The notes beneath the pieces were generated by a model. That model was not told the DNA's origin and ran no database searches. It saw nothing but the letters and a program-made list of their open reading frames with translations. This document shows, piece by piece, positions 5,215-12,631 of a stretch of 12,723 nt of DNA. The stretch covers positions 1 to 12,723 of the forward strand of contig JAHFTN010000030.1 of assembly GCA_023269365.1 (NCBI GenBank). The letters run 5' to 3'. The stretch is from Chlamydiota bacterium (lineage in GTDB: Bacteria > Chlamydiota > Chlamydiia > Chlamydiales > Rhabdochlamydiaceae). Position numbers and translations under genes: made by a program. The number at the start of each line of letters is the position of its first letter. Within the stretch, counting starts at the first letter, position 1.

Positions 5215-6797
5215 TTTTTCTTGGAAGCAAAGTAGTCGTCCAGCTTGCCGTCGAAAAGGTGGGGCCTGTCGGCTTCGAACGAGAGGATTTTAGTGGCGGC
5301 GTTGCCGACAAGATCTCTATCATGGCTAGCAAAAAGAACGGTTCCCTTAAAATCTTGTAGAGCCCACGAGAGGGCAGAGACCGCCTCGAGGTCGAGGTGG
5401 TTGTTGGGCTCATCTAAGATGAGGACGTTGTAGTTGCAGAGCATCATCCCCCCGATGATGAGCCGCGCCGTCTCCCCTCCAGAGAGGTGGGAGATTGGTT
5501 TGAAGGCGTCGTCACCCCCAAAGAGCATCTTACCCAAGATGCTGCGAATCTCTTGGTCGTAGACCCCTTCTCTGCGTTTTTTCAGCCAGTCGAAGGCGGT
5601 CATCCTACTTTTTTTGTCGAGGATGTCGGCGTGGTTTTGGGGGAAGTAGCCGATCTGGACTTGGTGTCCCAGCTCCAAGGTGCCCGCATCCAGAGGGAGG
5701 ACGCCGGCTAGCAACTTGAGAAGGGTCGACTTCCCTTTGCCGTTGTTGCCGATGATCCCGATCCTATCTCCCTTTGACACTTCTAAAGAGAGGTGGTGGA
5801 TCACCTCTTTTGCCCCGTAAGCTTTGCTGATTGAAGAGGCCTTGAAGATGATCTGCCCAGAGGGTTTTTCCGGGGGATAGAAGCGGATGTAGGGGCGCTG
5901 GATATTGGATTTTTTGAGCTCTTGGGGCTCTAGCCTATCAATCTCTCGGAGACGCGACTGTACCTGGCTTGCGCGCGTTCCCGCTCCAAATTTCGCTACA
6001 AATTCTTTGAGCTGAGAGACCTTTTTCTCTTTACTCTTGTTTTCTAACTCCGTTCTCTCCCTGACGGCTGTTTTTGCAAGGAGCATCTGGTCGTAATTGC
6101 CCGAGTAGATGATGAGCGTTTCGTAGTCGATATCGGCGATATGGGTCGTGACGGCATTCAAGAAATGGCGGTCATGGCTCACCACGACGAGTACCCCTTT
6201 GTAATCATGTAAGAATTTCTCTAACCACCCGATCGACTCTAGATCCAAGTGGTTTGTTGGTTCGTCGAGAAGGAGCGCATCGGGATTGCCAAAGAGCGCT
6301 TGGCAAAGAAGGGCGCGAAATTGCCTGTCTGTCGGGATCTCGTGCATTTTTTTCTGGTGTAACTCTAGAGGGATCCCCATCCCGACAAGGAGCTCTTCTG
6401 CGTCGGATTCGGCATTATACCCATTTTCTTCATGGACGATCTCTTCGAGCTCTCCCAGGCGAATCCCCACTTCATCTGTCATCTCTGCGCTGTAAAGTTC
6501 TTCCCTTTCTACAAAGGCCTTGGATAGCCGCTCATTGCCCATGATCACTACATCGAGCACCTTTTGATGGTGAAACTGTTCTGTATTTTGCTTGAGAAAA
6601 CCGACTCTGCGAGGAAGCGATACTGTGCCGCTTGTCGCTTCTTCTGTCCCCATGACGATTTTGAGTAGTGTCGACTTACCCGCTCCGTTGGGCCCTGTTA
6701 ATCCGTAACGGCTCTCTGGATTAAAAGTAACCGTAATGTCTTCGAAGAGAAGGCGAGGTCCCATTTTTTTTGTGATGTCTTTTAAACTAACAGTCAT
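5208..6797 (-). CDS. ABC-F family ATPase (YbiT-like)
   Basis: This 529-residue soluble protein has two ABC ATPase domains and no membrane segments, typical of ABC-F factors that act at the ribosomal E site. Domain 1 has Walker A GPNGAGKST (35-43) and Walker B DEPTNHLD (178-185). Domain 2 has GNNGKGKST (350-358), signature LSGGE (438-442), DEPNNHLD (462-469) and SHDR (491-494). The charged linker (about 235-297) with RERTELENKSKEKK fits the P-site tRNA interaction motif. The domain 1 signature is degenerate (EIPTDRQFRALLCQAL in place of LSGG), as in E. coli YbiT, whose length also matches. Start: the frame is open to 6941, but those extra residues overlap the promoter and the xerC 5' end and lack family similarity, so ATG 6797 is chosen. 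It is followed by the methyltransferase gene with a 7-base overlap. A role in translation is inferred from the family. Confidence 0.93.
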   Translation of the reverse strand: MTVSLKDITKKMGPRLLFEDITVTFNPESRYGLTGPNGAGKSTLLKIVMGTEEATSGTVSLPRRVGFLKQNTEQFHHQKVLDVVIMGNERLSKAFVEREELYSAEMTDEVGIRLGELEEIVHEENGYNAESDAEELLVGMGIPLELHQKKMHEIPTDRQFRALLCQALFGNPDALLLDEPTNHLDLESIGWLEKFLHDYKGVLVVVSHDRHFLNAVTTHIADIDYETLIIYSGNYDQMLLAKTAVRERTELENKSKEKKVSQLKEFVAKFGAGTRASQVQSRLREIDRLEPQELKKSNIQRPYIRFYPPEKPSGQIIFKASSISKAYGAKEVIHHLSLEVSKGDRIGIIGNNGKGKSTLLKLLAGVLPLDAGTLELGHQVQIGYFPQNHADILDKKSRMTAFDWLKKRREGVYDQEIRSILGKMLFGGDDAFKPISHLSGGETARLIIGGMMLCNYNVLILDEPNNHLDLEAVSALSWALQDFKGTVLFASHDRDLVGNAATKILSFEADRPHLFDGKLDDYFASKKKC

Positions 6798-6823
6798 AAG
6801 TCCGAAGTTGTAAAAATAAGAGG

Positions 6824-6853
6824 AGTATAGCAGATTTGAGGATAGGGAGACAA
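6824..6853 (-). promoter_or_regulatory. Probable sigma-66/70-type promoter for the abcF operon
   Basis: On the minus strand, TTGTCT (6853-6848) and TATACT (6829-6824) are separated by 18 bases. They match the housekeeping consensus at 4/6 and 5/6 positions. The predicted transcript would begin about 20 bases before ATG 6797, which supports that start over the longer open frame. It lies within the 61-base divergent gap shared with xerC. Confidence 0.5.
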
Positions 6854-6858
6854 GGACT

Positions 6859-7794
6859 ATGGTGGCTTTTGAAGAGGGGATCGATAAATTTTTGCAATAC
6901 CTACACGTTGTGAAACAAGCCTCTTCCCATACGCTGCGCAACTACAGCTTGGATTTAGTAGGATTTAATAAATTTCTTGTCAAAGAAATGCAGAAAGAGC
7001 CAGACCTTGAAGAGGTAGACAAGCGGCTCATTCGCGCTTTTTTAGCTTCGTTGGCAGCACAAGGGGCTGCAAAAAAAACGGTGTTGCGCAGGCTCTCATC
7101 TTTGCGTTCTTTATATGCCTATCTGATGAGAGAAAAGTTGATTGCACTCAACCCTCTAGAAGAAATTGACAGTCCCAAGCTCGATAAGAAGATCCCCCCG
7201 TCATTTGCCTATGAACAGGTGCTCTGTTTTTTTGAACAACCGGATACAACGAGTTATTTGGGACTTCGCGACCGCGCGATCATGGAGCTTTTTTATAGCA
7301 GTGGGCTGCGCTTAAGTGAGCTCGCAGGGCTCAACAAAGAGGAGATCGACTTCATTCAGCTGCGCATCCGCGTGATGGGAAAAGGAAAAAAGCAGAGGGT
7401 AGTCCCTGTAACAAAAACAGCCATCGAGTGGATCCTCAAATACTTACACGCTCCCGAGCGCCACATCGATAGCGATGCGTATCAAAAAGAGGTTGATACG
7501 AAGGCGCTCTTTTTGAATAAATGGGGAAGACGGCTCTCTGTTCGTTCCATCGATCGGCAATTTAAGCAGTATTTACAAGCAAGTGGGCTGATGGGAAGGA
7601 TCACTCCCCACACAATTCGCCATACCATCGCCACTCACTGGTTAGAAAAGGGGATGGATCTCAAGACGATTCAGGTTTTGCTGGGCCATTGCTCTCTTGC
7701 AACCACAACTATTTACACCCAAGTTTCATCTCGCCTTAAACGGGAGGTCTACACGAAGGCCCATCCTCTAGAAAACGTATTATTAAAAAAATAA
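6859..7794 (+). CDS. xerC: Tyrosine recombinase of the XerC/XerD family
   Basis: This 311-residue site-specific recombinase is probably one partner of the pair that resolves chromosome dimers at dif. The N-terminal SAM-like core-binding domain (about 1-105) contains the HTLRNYSLDLVGFNKFL pattern. The catalytic domain carries the full active site: R151 (GLRLSEL), K175 (MGKGKKQR), H251 and R254 (PHTIRHTIATH), H277 (LGHCSL) and nucleophile Y286 (TTIYTQVS). The spacing follows E. coli XerD with small offsets. The start at ATG 6859 has AAGGA just upstream. It is divergent from abcF, and the xerC-abcF pairing matches the neighbourhood I recall from Chlamydia, which supports xerC over a phage integrase; xerD cannot be fully excluded. 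No dif-like site was recognised nearby. Confidence 0.9.
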   Translation: MVAFEEGIDKFLQYLHVVKQASSHTLRNYSLDLVGFNKFLVKEMQKEPDLEEVDKRLIRAFLASLAAQGAAKKTVLRRLSSLRSLYAYLMREKLIALNPLEEIDSPKLDKKIPPSFAYEQVLCFFEQPDTTSYLGLRDRAIMELFYSSGLRLSELAGLNKEEIDFIQLRIRVMGKGKKQRVVPVTKTAIEWILKYLHAPERHIDSDAYQKEVDTKALFLNKWGRRLSVRSIDRQFKQYLQASGLMGRITPHTIRHTIATHWLEKGMDLKTIQVLLGHCSLATTTIYTQVSSRLKREVYTKAHPLENVLLKK

Positions 7795-7826
7795 AACAGC
7801 TGCAAAAAAAATAAAAGAAGGTGCGA

Positions 7827-7901
7827 TACTACTGAACTTTAGCCATTGGTGGAGGCTTTAGACGCGAAATTGCCTCCACCAATGGCTAAAGTTCAGTAGT
7901 A
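7827..7901. repeat. 75-bp element: 30-bp perfect hairpin
   Basis: Arms 7827-7856 and 7872-7901 are exact reverse complements (outer end TACTACTGAACTTTAGCC) around a 15-base loop. It lies 32 bases after the xerC stop and 24 bases before the start of the next gene. There is no T-run right after either arm, so it is not a standard intrinsic terminator, although it would form a very stable hairpin in a transcript and could protect the xerC mRNA end. Outer TA dinucleotides could be a target duplication, as at 4308-4479, but its sequence is unrelated to the other two palindromic elements here. Confidence 0.75.
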
Positions 7902-7925
7902 AAAGGCACTTGAAAAGGAGGGAGT

Positions 7926-8507
7926 ATGAATAGAGTAGGTATTAGAGGGAGTGTTTTTAGATCGATGTTTTCAAAAAGGCCTAATGAATCAAAAAAAAAG
8001 TATTTTGAGTCGGCCTTTCTTTTCTTAAGAAGAAAACCTACAAAAGCAGATAGAGAGCTTTCTAAGAGGTTTTGTGACATCACAGATGTGATAAAAGGAG
8101 GGCATAATTTCCCCCTTATTTATGAGATCGCTTGTGCAGCTCTGGGTCGAAAAGTGCATAACGATGATCATTACATAGAACCTCGAGATGCGGCTTCTTT
8201 TTTGTTATGTGCATTTATCGATTGTGGAAAGGCCTGTGAAAAGACAGCTGAAATTGTTCCCCTACTTTTACAACGCCACTCTTATAGAGACCAAGAGAAT
8301 GGAGTATTATTACTCAAAAAGCTGATTCAACAAATTCCGCATCACTATGATGGAAAGAAGGCCGTTGCTTCTACGTTACTTCTCCTAGAAAGCCATTTTT
8401 CTTCAATTATATGTCAGGTCGATGAGATTCTTCCTGAGCTAGTTCAAAAGGGGATTGACGTGTCAGAGATTATTAAAGTCATCGATACTAAAAGGTATCC
8501 CCCATAG
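7926..8507 (+). CDS. Hypothetical 193-residue helical protein with basic N-terminus
   Basis: I do not recognise this protein. The start at ATG 7926 is well supported by a full AAGGAGG (7915-7921) with a four-base gap, the strongest ribosome site in the window. Residues 1-48 are rich in lysine and arginine (for example SKRPNESKKKYF and FLRRKPTKADRELSKRF). The rest looks alpha-helical, with leucine-rich segments such as TAEIVPLLLQRH, GVLLLKKLIQQI and ASTLLLLESHF that could be short helical repeats. There are about six cysteines (CAFIDCGKAC region). No signal peptide or membrane span is evident. The 3' end overlaps the convergent aroDE gene by 45 bases. It sits alone between a hairpin and the aro cluster and looks more A+T-rich than its neighbours by eye. 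A lineage-specific or acquired gene is likely. Confidence 0.7.
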   Translation: MNRVGIRGSVFRSMFSKRPNESKKKYFESAFLFLRRKPTKADRELSKRFCDITDVIKGGHNFPLIYEIACAALGRKVHNDDHYIEPRDAASFLLCAFIDCGKACEKTAEIVPLLLQRHSYRDQENGVLLLKKLIQQIPHHYDGKKAVASTLLLLESHFSSIICQVDEILPELVQKGIDVSEIIKVIDTKRYPP

Positions 8508-9893
8508 CTGAAATTGGAGAACTGCTTGCTCAAAAAACATTCGCTCCCCTAAGACGACTGTGCAGCCTTGTTCTAGAGCGCTTTGAAGCAGTAATGTGTG
8601 TTGGGGGCGTGTTTTAATATCCATGACAAGAGCGCTAGAAAGAAGGTATTTTGGATCGAAGGGAAGCTCATCAGGGGTGCAGTTGATTAAGATGTCATAG
8701 CCTTGTTGTGTGCAAGCTTCGATCTGAGTTAAACCTTTTCCTGTGCAGTGACACTCTTGGGCAAGAAGGCCCGCTTTTTTTTCATCGCGATTGAGAATGG
8801 TGACAAGAGCTCCTCTTTTTGTTGCTTCATAAGCAATCGCTTTGGCAGCGCCGCCAGCTCCTATGATGAGTAGGGATTTATTTTTAACATCTATTTTTTT
8901 TTCAAGGGCGTTAAGTGCCCCTCTCCCATCGGTGTTATAGCCAATCCATCCTTCTTTTTGCATCTTTAGCGTGTTTACAGCGCCTATTTTTCGGGCTTCC
9001 TCGTCGACGGCTTCAAGAAGAGGAATGACAACTTCTTTTAGCGGCGTGGTGATACTCAATCCCTGAAATCCCAACAACTTTGTCAACCTCAAACATTCTG
9101 GCAGCTCGCCAGGAGTAATCTGCATTTTTACATAGACGGCATCGATAGATTTTTTTTTAAATAGACTATTATGAGTAGCGTCGCTGATGCTCTTGTCGAC
9201 AGGGTTGCCAATCAGGCCATAGAGAGCTGTCTTGGTTGTTAAATGGGAAAAGTGGTAACGCTCCACAAGCGTTTTTAAAGAGAGTTGCCCTGGGGCAATG
9301 GGGACCTCTTCTTCAAGGCAGGCATAGGTAAAAGGAGCCCCTAACACCGAAGCTAAAATGCGGCTTAACTGTCCGAGTGGTCCCATGCTAAGCGCAATGA
9401 GGTTTATTTTCGGTGTGGCTTTAACCCATGCCATTAAACGCAGCGCATCGAGCGTGGAATGGGCCATCACAGCGATTTTATATAGGTCGGCTTGAAGCTT
9501 TTTTAGTTGTGTGTAAATCTCCTCAAAATCTACTGGCGTTTTTGCAAAATCGTGATAAGAGGCGATGAGTTTCACTTTAGGAAATTGCCCACGAATTTCT
9601 TCAATCACCTTTAGCGGTGTGTCGTATTCTACATCGAGAAAGGCAGGTTGCAATGAGGCTAAAGACAGTAAATCTTTATAGCGCTGCGCTTCAGATTCTT
9701 TGTAATTTCCTCCTTGAGAAACACTTCTTAACGTAAAAATTAGGGGCAAAGAAGTTGCCTTTATCAGAGCGGGAAGGTCCCCTGCCTCAAATCCATCGAG
9801 GCGCAATTCAGCGAGGGTGGCCTCTTTTGCAGCTTCTCTTAGCTGCATGTGGGCAGATGCATACGTCGGGCCTCTAATTACAGCACATACCAT
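8463..9893 (-). CDS. aroDE: Bifunctional 3-dehydroquinate dehydratase (type I) / shikimate dehydrogenase
   Basis: This is a 476-residue fusion catalysing two consecutive shikimate steps. Residues 1-215 are type I dehydroquinase: ELRLD (29-33), H114 (ASYHDF), Schiff-base lysine K139 (LYKIAVMA), MGPLGQLSR (170-178) and Q203 (APGQLS). Residues about 224-476 are shikimate dehydrogenase: YGLIGNPVDKSISDATHN (substrate serines S235 and S237), catalytic K286 (TPLKE), AVNT, D322 (YNTDGRGAL), and the NADP loop GAGGAA (345-350) with NRD (368-370). The dehydrogenase motif has DKSISDATHN where the common form is HSxSPxxHN. The fused order matches chlamydial and plant enzymes. The start overlaps aroB by 20 bases. 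The 3' end overlaps a convergent gene by 45 bases. Both active sites look intact. Confidence 0.95.
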   Translation of the reverse strand: MVCAVIRGPTYASAHMQLREAAKEATLAELRLDGFEAGDLPALIKATSLPLIFTLRSVSQGGNYKESEAQRYKDLLSLASLQPAFLDVEYDTPLKVIEEIRGQFPKVKLIASYHDFAKTPVDFEEIYTQLKKLQADLYKIAVMAHSTLDALRLMAWVKATPKINLIALSMGPLGQLSRILASVLGAPFTYACLEEEVPIAPGQLSLKTLVERYHFSHLTTKTALYGLIGNPVDKSISDATHNSLFKKKSIDAVYVKMQITPGELPECLRLTKLLGFQGLSITTPLKEVVIPLLEAVDEEARKIGAVNTLKMQKEGWIGYNTDGRGALNALEKKIDVKNKSLLIIGAGGAAKAIAYEATKRGALVTILNRDEKKAGLLAQECHCTGKGLTQIEACTQQGYDILINCTPDELPFDPKYLLSSALVMDIKTRPQHTLLLQSALEQGCTVVLGERMFFEQAVLQFQLWGIPFSIDDFNNL

Positions 9894-10977
9894 CGTTCAT
9901 CCAAGTTAAGGCTGTTTCAAGTACAGATTCCTCTACGCAAGAGCAGAAGATCCCTTCACAGCTCTTTGTAACTCCAATGTCTTTGAGCAAGACGAAACGG
10001 GGATTTCCTAAAAGCGATTTTTTATCTAGTTGCATTGTTTTTTTGCATTCTGCAGAGGAAAAACTTCTTGGCAATGTCAAGGGCAATCCATAACGAACAA
10101 ATATATTTTGAATCTTTTCAAAGTTCCTTTGCGACAATAATCCCATTTGCAATGCCATGTGGCTTTCGACGAGGATTCCTATAGCTACCGCCTCTCCATG
10201 GGAAAGGGTATAATGGGTGAGGGTTTCTAAAGCGTGCCCCACAGTGTGCCCGAAATTTAAAAGAGTGCGCTTGGGGCCTTGTTCTACAAGAGCGATTTTA
10301 ATCTGGCAACTCTTGGAAATGGCGTAAGAGAGTATTTCAGAGTCAAGAGCCAAGAGTTTGTCTCTATGTAAATCGAGATAAGCAAAAAGGAGGGCATCTG
10401 CAATGAGGCTATGTTTGATGATCTCCACAATTCCGTTTCTCAAGTCTTTTAAGGGAAGGCTTGAGACAAGGCAGGGATCGATCAGCACGAGCTTGGGTTG
10501 GTAGAGACAACCAATCATATTTTTCCCGTAAGGAGTGTTAACTCCCGTTTTTCCTCCCAGCCCCGCATCGACCATTGCCATGAGTGAGGTGGGGATCATC
10601 CCCAAAGGAACCCCTCTACAATAGGTCGCCGCGACAAAGCCCACAAGATCTGTGACAATACCCCCACCGAGGGCGATAATCCCCGTATCACTCCCATACC
10701 CTTGCTCTAGCAGCTGATCTTCTAGACGCTCTTTTGTAGCACGCGTTTTATTCCCCTCTCCTTCAGGAAAAGAGAGTAACAAAGTTTTATCTCCTAAAAT
10801 TTTTTGCAGTGCCACGCCATAGAGGGACGCTGTTTTTTCATCGGCGATAAGTACAAAGCGAGAAGCCAGCGGAAAGAGGCGCGTTTTAAAAAAAGCACCG
10901 TCTTGAAGCAACCCCGGTCGGATGAGAATGTCATAGGAGAAGGGAAGCGGCTGGAAGTGGCAAGAGAGCTGTGACAT
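9874..10977 (-). CDS. aroB: 3-Dehydroquinate synthase
   Basis: This 367-residue NAD- and metal-dependent enzyme converts DAHP to 3-dehydroquinate. Visible motifs are the NAD-binding GGGIVTDLVGFVAATYCRG (104-122), IPTSLMAMVDAGLGGKTGVN (128-147) and KNMIG (152-156). Metal ligands are E185 (GIVEIIKH), H244 (NFGHTVGHALE) and H260 (SHGEAVAIG). R237 and H248 are likely active-site residues. Length is standard. The ATG at 10977 has no clear Shine-Dalgarno sequence. A 98-base gap, unusual in this otherwise overlapping cluster, separates it from aroC upstream. Its 3' end overlaps aroDE by 20 bases, so those two are probably coupled. Confidence 0.96.
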   Translation of the reverse strand: MSQLSCHFQPLPFSYDILIRPGLLQDGAFFKTRLFPLASRFVLIADEKTASLYGVALQKILGDKTLLLSFPEGEGNKTRATKERLEDQLLEQGYGSDTGIIALGGGIVTDLVGFVAATYCRGVPLGMIPTSLMAMVDAGLGGKTGVNTPYGKNMIGCLYQPKLVLIDPCLVSSLPLKDLRNGIVEIIKHSLIADALLFAYLDLHRDKLLALDSEILSYAISKSCQIKIALVEQGPKRTLLNFGHTVGHALETLTHYTLSHGEAVAIGILVESHMALQMGLLSQRNFEKIQNIFVRYGLPLTLPRSFSSAECKKTMQLDKKSLLGNPRFVLLKDIGVTKSCEGIFCSCVEESVLETALTWMNDGMCCN

Positions 10978-11020
10978 AGGAGAGTGTGTCTAATTTTTTT
11001 GCATTTTTCACACTCACACT

Positions 11021-11038
11021 ATTAACAAATCTGTTAAT
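11021..11038. repeat. Small inverted repeat in the aroC-aroB gap (ATTAACA-N4-TGTTAAT)
   Basis: Seven-base arms 11021-11027 and 11032-11038 surround a four-base centre, 44-61 bases before the aroB start on the minus strand. It is A+T-rich and weak as an RNA hairpin, but has the symmetry of a protein-binding site. A second short pairing (AAGTT/AACTT) lies nearby at 11054-11069. Function is unproven. Confidence 0.3.
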
Positions 11039-11081
11039 AATGCGCATCCACAAAAGTTACGGGCAACTTACTACAAACGAT

Positions 11082-12173
11082 TTACAAAATGGCGCACCGG
11101 TTCATGAGGAGCGCATCGGCCAAGACGAGGGCCAACATCGCCTCTACGACGGGAACAGCGCGGATAGCAACGCAAGGGTCGTGGCGCGACCCTGAAGGCA
11201 ACTCGAATAGCGCAGGCTTGTTCCTCGTGGTGAGGGTCTTTTGTGGCAGGCGGATACTCGAGGTGGGTTTAAAGGCCACTTTCCCTATAAGAGGCATCCC
11301 CGTGGAGATCCCCCCCAAAATCCCGCCGGCATGATTTGTCTCTGTTTGCACCAAATCCTCAACACACGAAAAACAATCGTTATGAGTAGAGCCTCGCATA
11401 GAGGCGCTTCTGAAGCCAGAGCCGATCTCAAACCCTTTTGCAGCAGGAAGACTCATCATTGCAAAGGCTAATTTAGCTTCGAGCTTTTCATAGACAGGAT
11501 CTCCCAAACCTACAGGAAGAGAGGTCGCCATAAACTCGACAACGCCTCCCAAAGAATCTCCTTCTTGTTTGACCTCTTCGATGAGGGTCATCATCGATAC
11601 TGCCGCTTTTGCATCGGGGCAAAAAAGAGGGCTTTTTCGCGCTCGCTCGCGCATCGCCTCTATACACTCCTCTTCAAAATCTGCTCGAATGGCGCCGATC
11701 TCTTTGATGTAGGCGGTGAGTTGAATCCCTTGTGCTGTAAGCAATTTGTAAGCGACAGCCCCCGCTGCAACGCGACAAGCGGTTTCTCTTGCAGAAGCTC
11801 TCCCTCCTCCTCGATAATCAAAGATCCCATACTTCTCTCTATATGTGTAGTTGGCATGACCTGGTTTTAAGAGGTCTTTAACTCCTTCATACGAAGAGGA
11901 GTCGATATCTCGATTAAGAATGAGTAAACAGATAGGGGCGCCCGTCGTCTTCCCTTCAAATAGGCCCGAGAGGATCTCTGCTCGATCGGGTTCTTTTCTT
12001 GGGGAGGTGTAAGGGGATCTCCCTGGAGAGCGCATCGCGAGGGCCGCATTAATCTCTTCTTCTGTGAGGGCAAGACCAGCTGGGCACCCGTCGATGACCA
12101 CTCCGATCGCTTTGCCATGGGACTCTCCCCACGTCGTTATTTTAAAGAGAGTGCCAAAAGTATTGCTTGCCAT
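11082..12173 (-). CDS. aroC: Chorismate synthase
   Basis: This 363-residue flavin-dependent enzyme performs the last step, 5-enolpyruvylshikimate 3-phosphate to chorismate. The three family signatures are complete: GESHGKAIGVVIDGCPAG (16-33), the RGGGRASARET block (121-131) after YGIFDY, and RHDPCVAIRAVPVVEAM near residue 335. H17-H19 region and H106 (KPGHANYTY) match conserved FMN- and substrate-site histidines. The ATG at 12173 lies inside aroK (37-base overlap), an extensive overlap that strongly implies co-transcription. Length and sequence are normal for the bacterial enzyme. It needs reduced FMN supplied by another protein, not seen here. Confidence 0.96.
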   Translation of the reverse strand: MASNTFGTLFKITTWGESHGKAIGVVIDGCPAGLALTEEEINAALAMRSPGRSPYTSPRKEPDRAEILSGLFEGKTTGAPICLLILNRDIDSSSYEGVKDLLKPGHANYTYREKYGIFDYRGGGRASARETACRVAAGAVAYKLLTAQGIQLTAYIKEIGAIRADFEEECIEAMRERARKSPLFCPDAKAAVSMMTLIEEVKQEGDSLGGVVEFMATSLPVGLGDPVYEKLEAKLAFAMMSLPAAKGFEIGSGFRSASMRGSTHNDCFSCVEDLVQTETNHAGGILGGISTGMPLIGKVAFKPTSSIRLPQKTLTTRNKPALFELPSGSRHDPCVAIRAVPVVEAMLALVLADALLMNRCAIL

Positions 12174-12631
12174 GGTGTGGAGTTCTCTAGTTCTGTGTCA
12201 AGGATGAGATCAGCCGCCTTTTCATAGAGGGGAAATCGCTTTTTTGCAAGGGCATAAAAACTCTCCTTAGGAAAGTGGGGATCTAAGTAAGAGGGTAGCT
12301 CTTCTCGAGCCATGCGCTCCCACAGTATATCCACGGGAACTTTAAGGTAAATGATAGTTCCTAAATTGCGCACAGCATCCAAGCAGCTGCCCCCACCGAG
12401 GGCAATCACGCTCTCTTGCACTGATTGCAACGATTCAAGGGCTTTTTTTTCTAGCGTGCGAAAAAAAACTTCTCCCCTTTGTTTACAGATCTCACGACAA
12501 GAAAGCTCCTCTCCACTTATTTTTTCAATCAATCTATCGACATCGACAAAGGGGGAATGTAATGCTTCTGCAAGGGCTTTTCCTGTCGTTGTTTTTCCAC
12601 TCTTTTGCATCCCACAAAGAATGAGATTCAT
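12137..12631 (-). CDS. aroK: Shikimate kinase
   Basis: This 164-residue P-loop kinase phosphorylates shikimate at the 3-hydroxyl using ATP. Walker A is GMQKSGKTTTG (7-17). The shikimate-binding aspartate is D32 (DVDRLIE), R58 lies in GEVFFRTLEKKAL, and the GGG motif is at 79-81. The mobile lid is around WERMAREELPSYL, and the adenine-binding region RFPLYEKAADLILDT follows. All are in normal order and length. The ATG at 12631 overlaps the aroA stop as ATGA and has GAGGAG (12637-12642) five bases upstream. The 3' end overlaps aroC by 37 bases. Chlamydia genomes call the gene in this position aroL; aroK and aroL are not separable on sequence here. Confidence 0.94.
   Translation of the reverse strand: MNLILCGMQKSGKTTTGKALAEALHSPFVDVDRLIEKISGEELSCREICKQRGEVFFRTLEKKALESLQSVQESVIALGGGSCLDAVRNLGTIIYLKVPVDILWERMAREELPSYLDPHFPKESFYALAKKRFPLYEKAADLILDTELENSTPWQAILLALSLK

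Noticed and set aside
4995..5711. Plus-strand open frames opposite the methyltransferase and ABC-F genes
   Set aside because: They are antisense shadows of strongly conserved genes on the minus strand.
6798..6858. A plus-strand promoter for xerC (TTGTAA at 6808-6813)
   Set aside because: No acceptable -10 box was found at the required distance, so only the minus-strand promoter was reported.
6798..6941. N-terminal extension of the ABC-F frame upstream of ATG 6797
   Set aside because: The extra residues overlap a good promoter and the 5' end of xerC, and they resemble no part of ABC-F proteins, whose conserved start matches ATG 6797.
7800..7925. A dif or phage attachment site beside xerC
   Set aside because: The palindrome here has 30-bp arms and a 15-base loop, unlike the roughly 28-bp dif layout of two 11-bp half sites with a 6-bp centre.
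10986..11195. Small plus-strand frame across the aroC-aroB gap
   Set aside because: It runs antisense into the aroC 3' end, with no convincing ribosome site or recognisable sequence.
11565..12118. Alternative frames within aroC on both strands
   Set aside because: They lie wholly within the complete chorismate synthase frame and show no motif.
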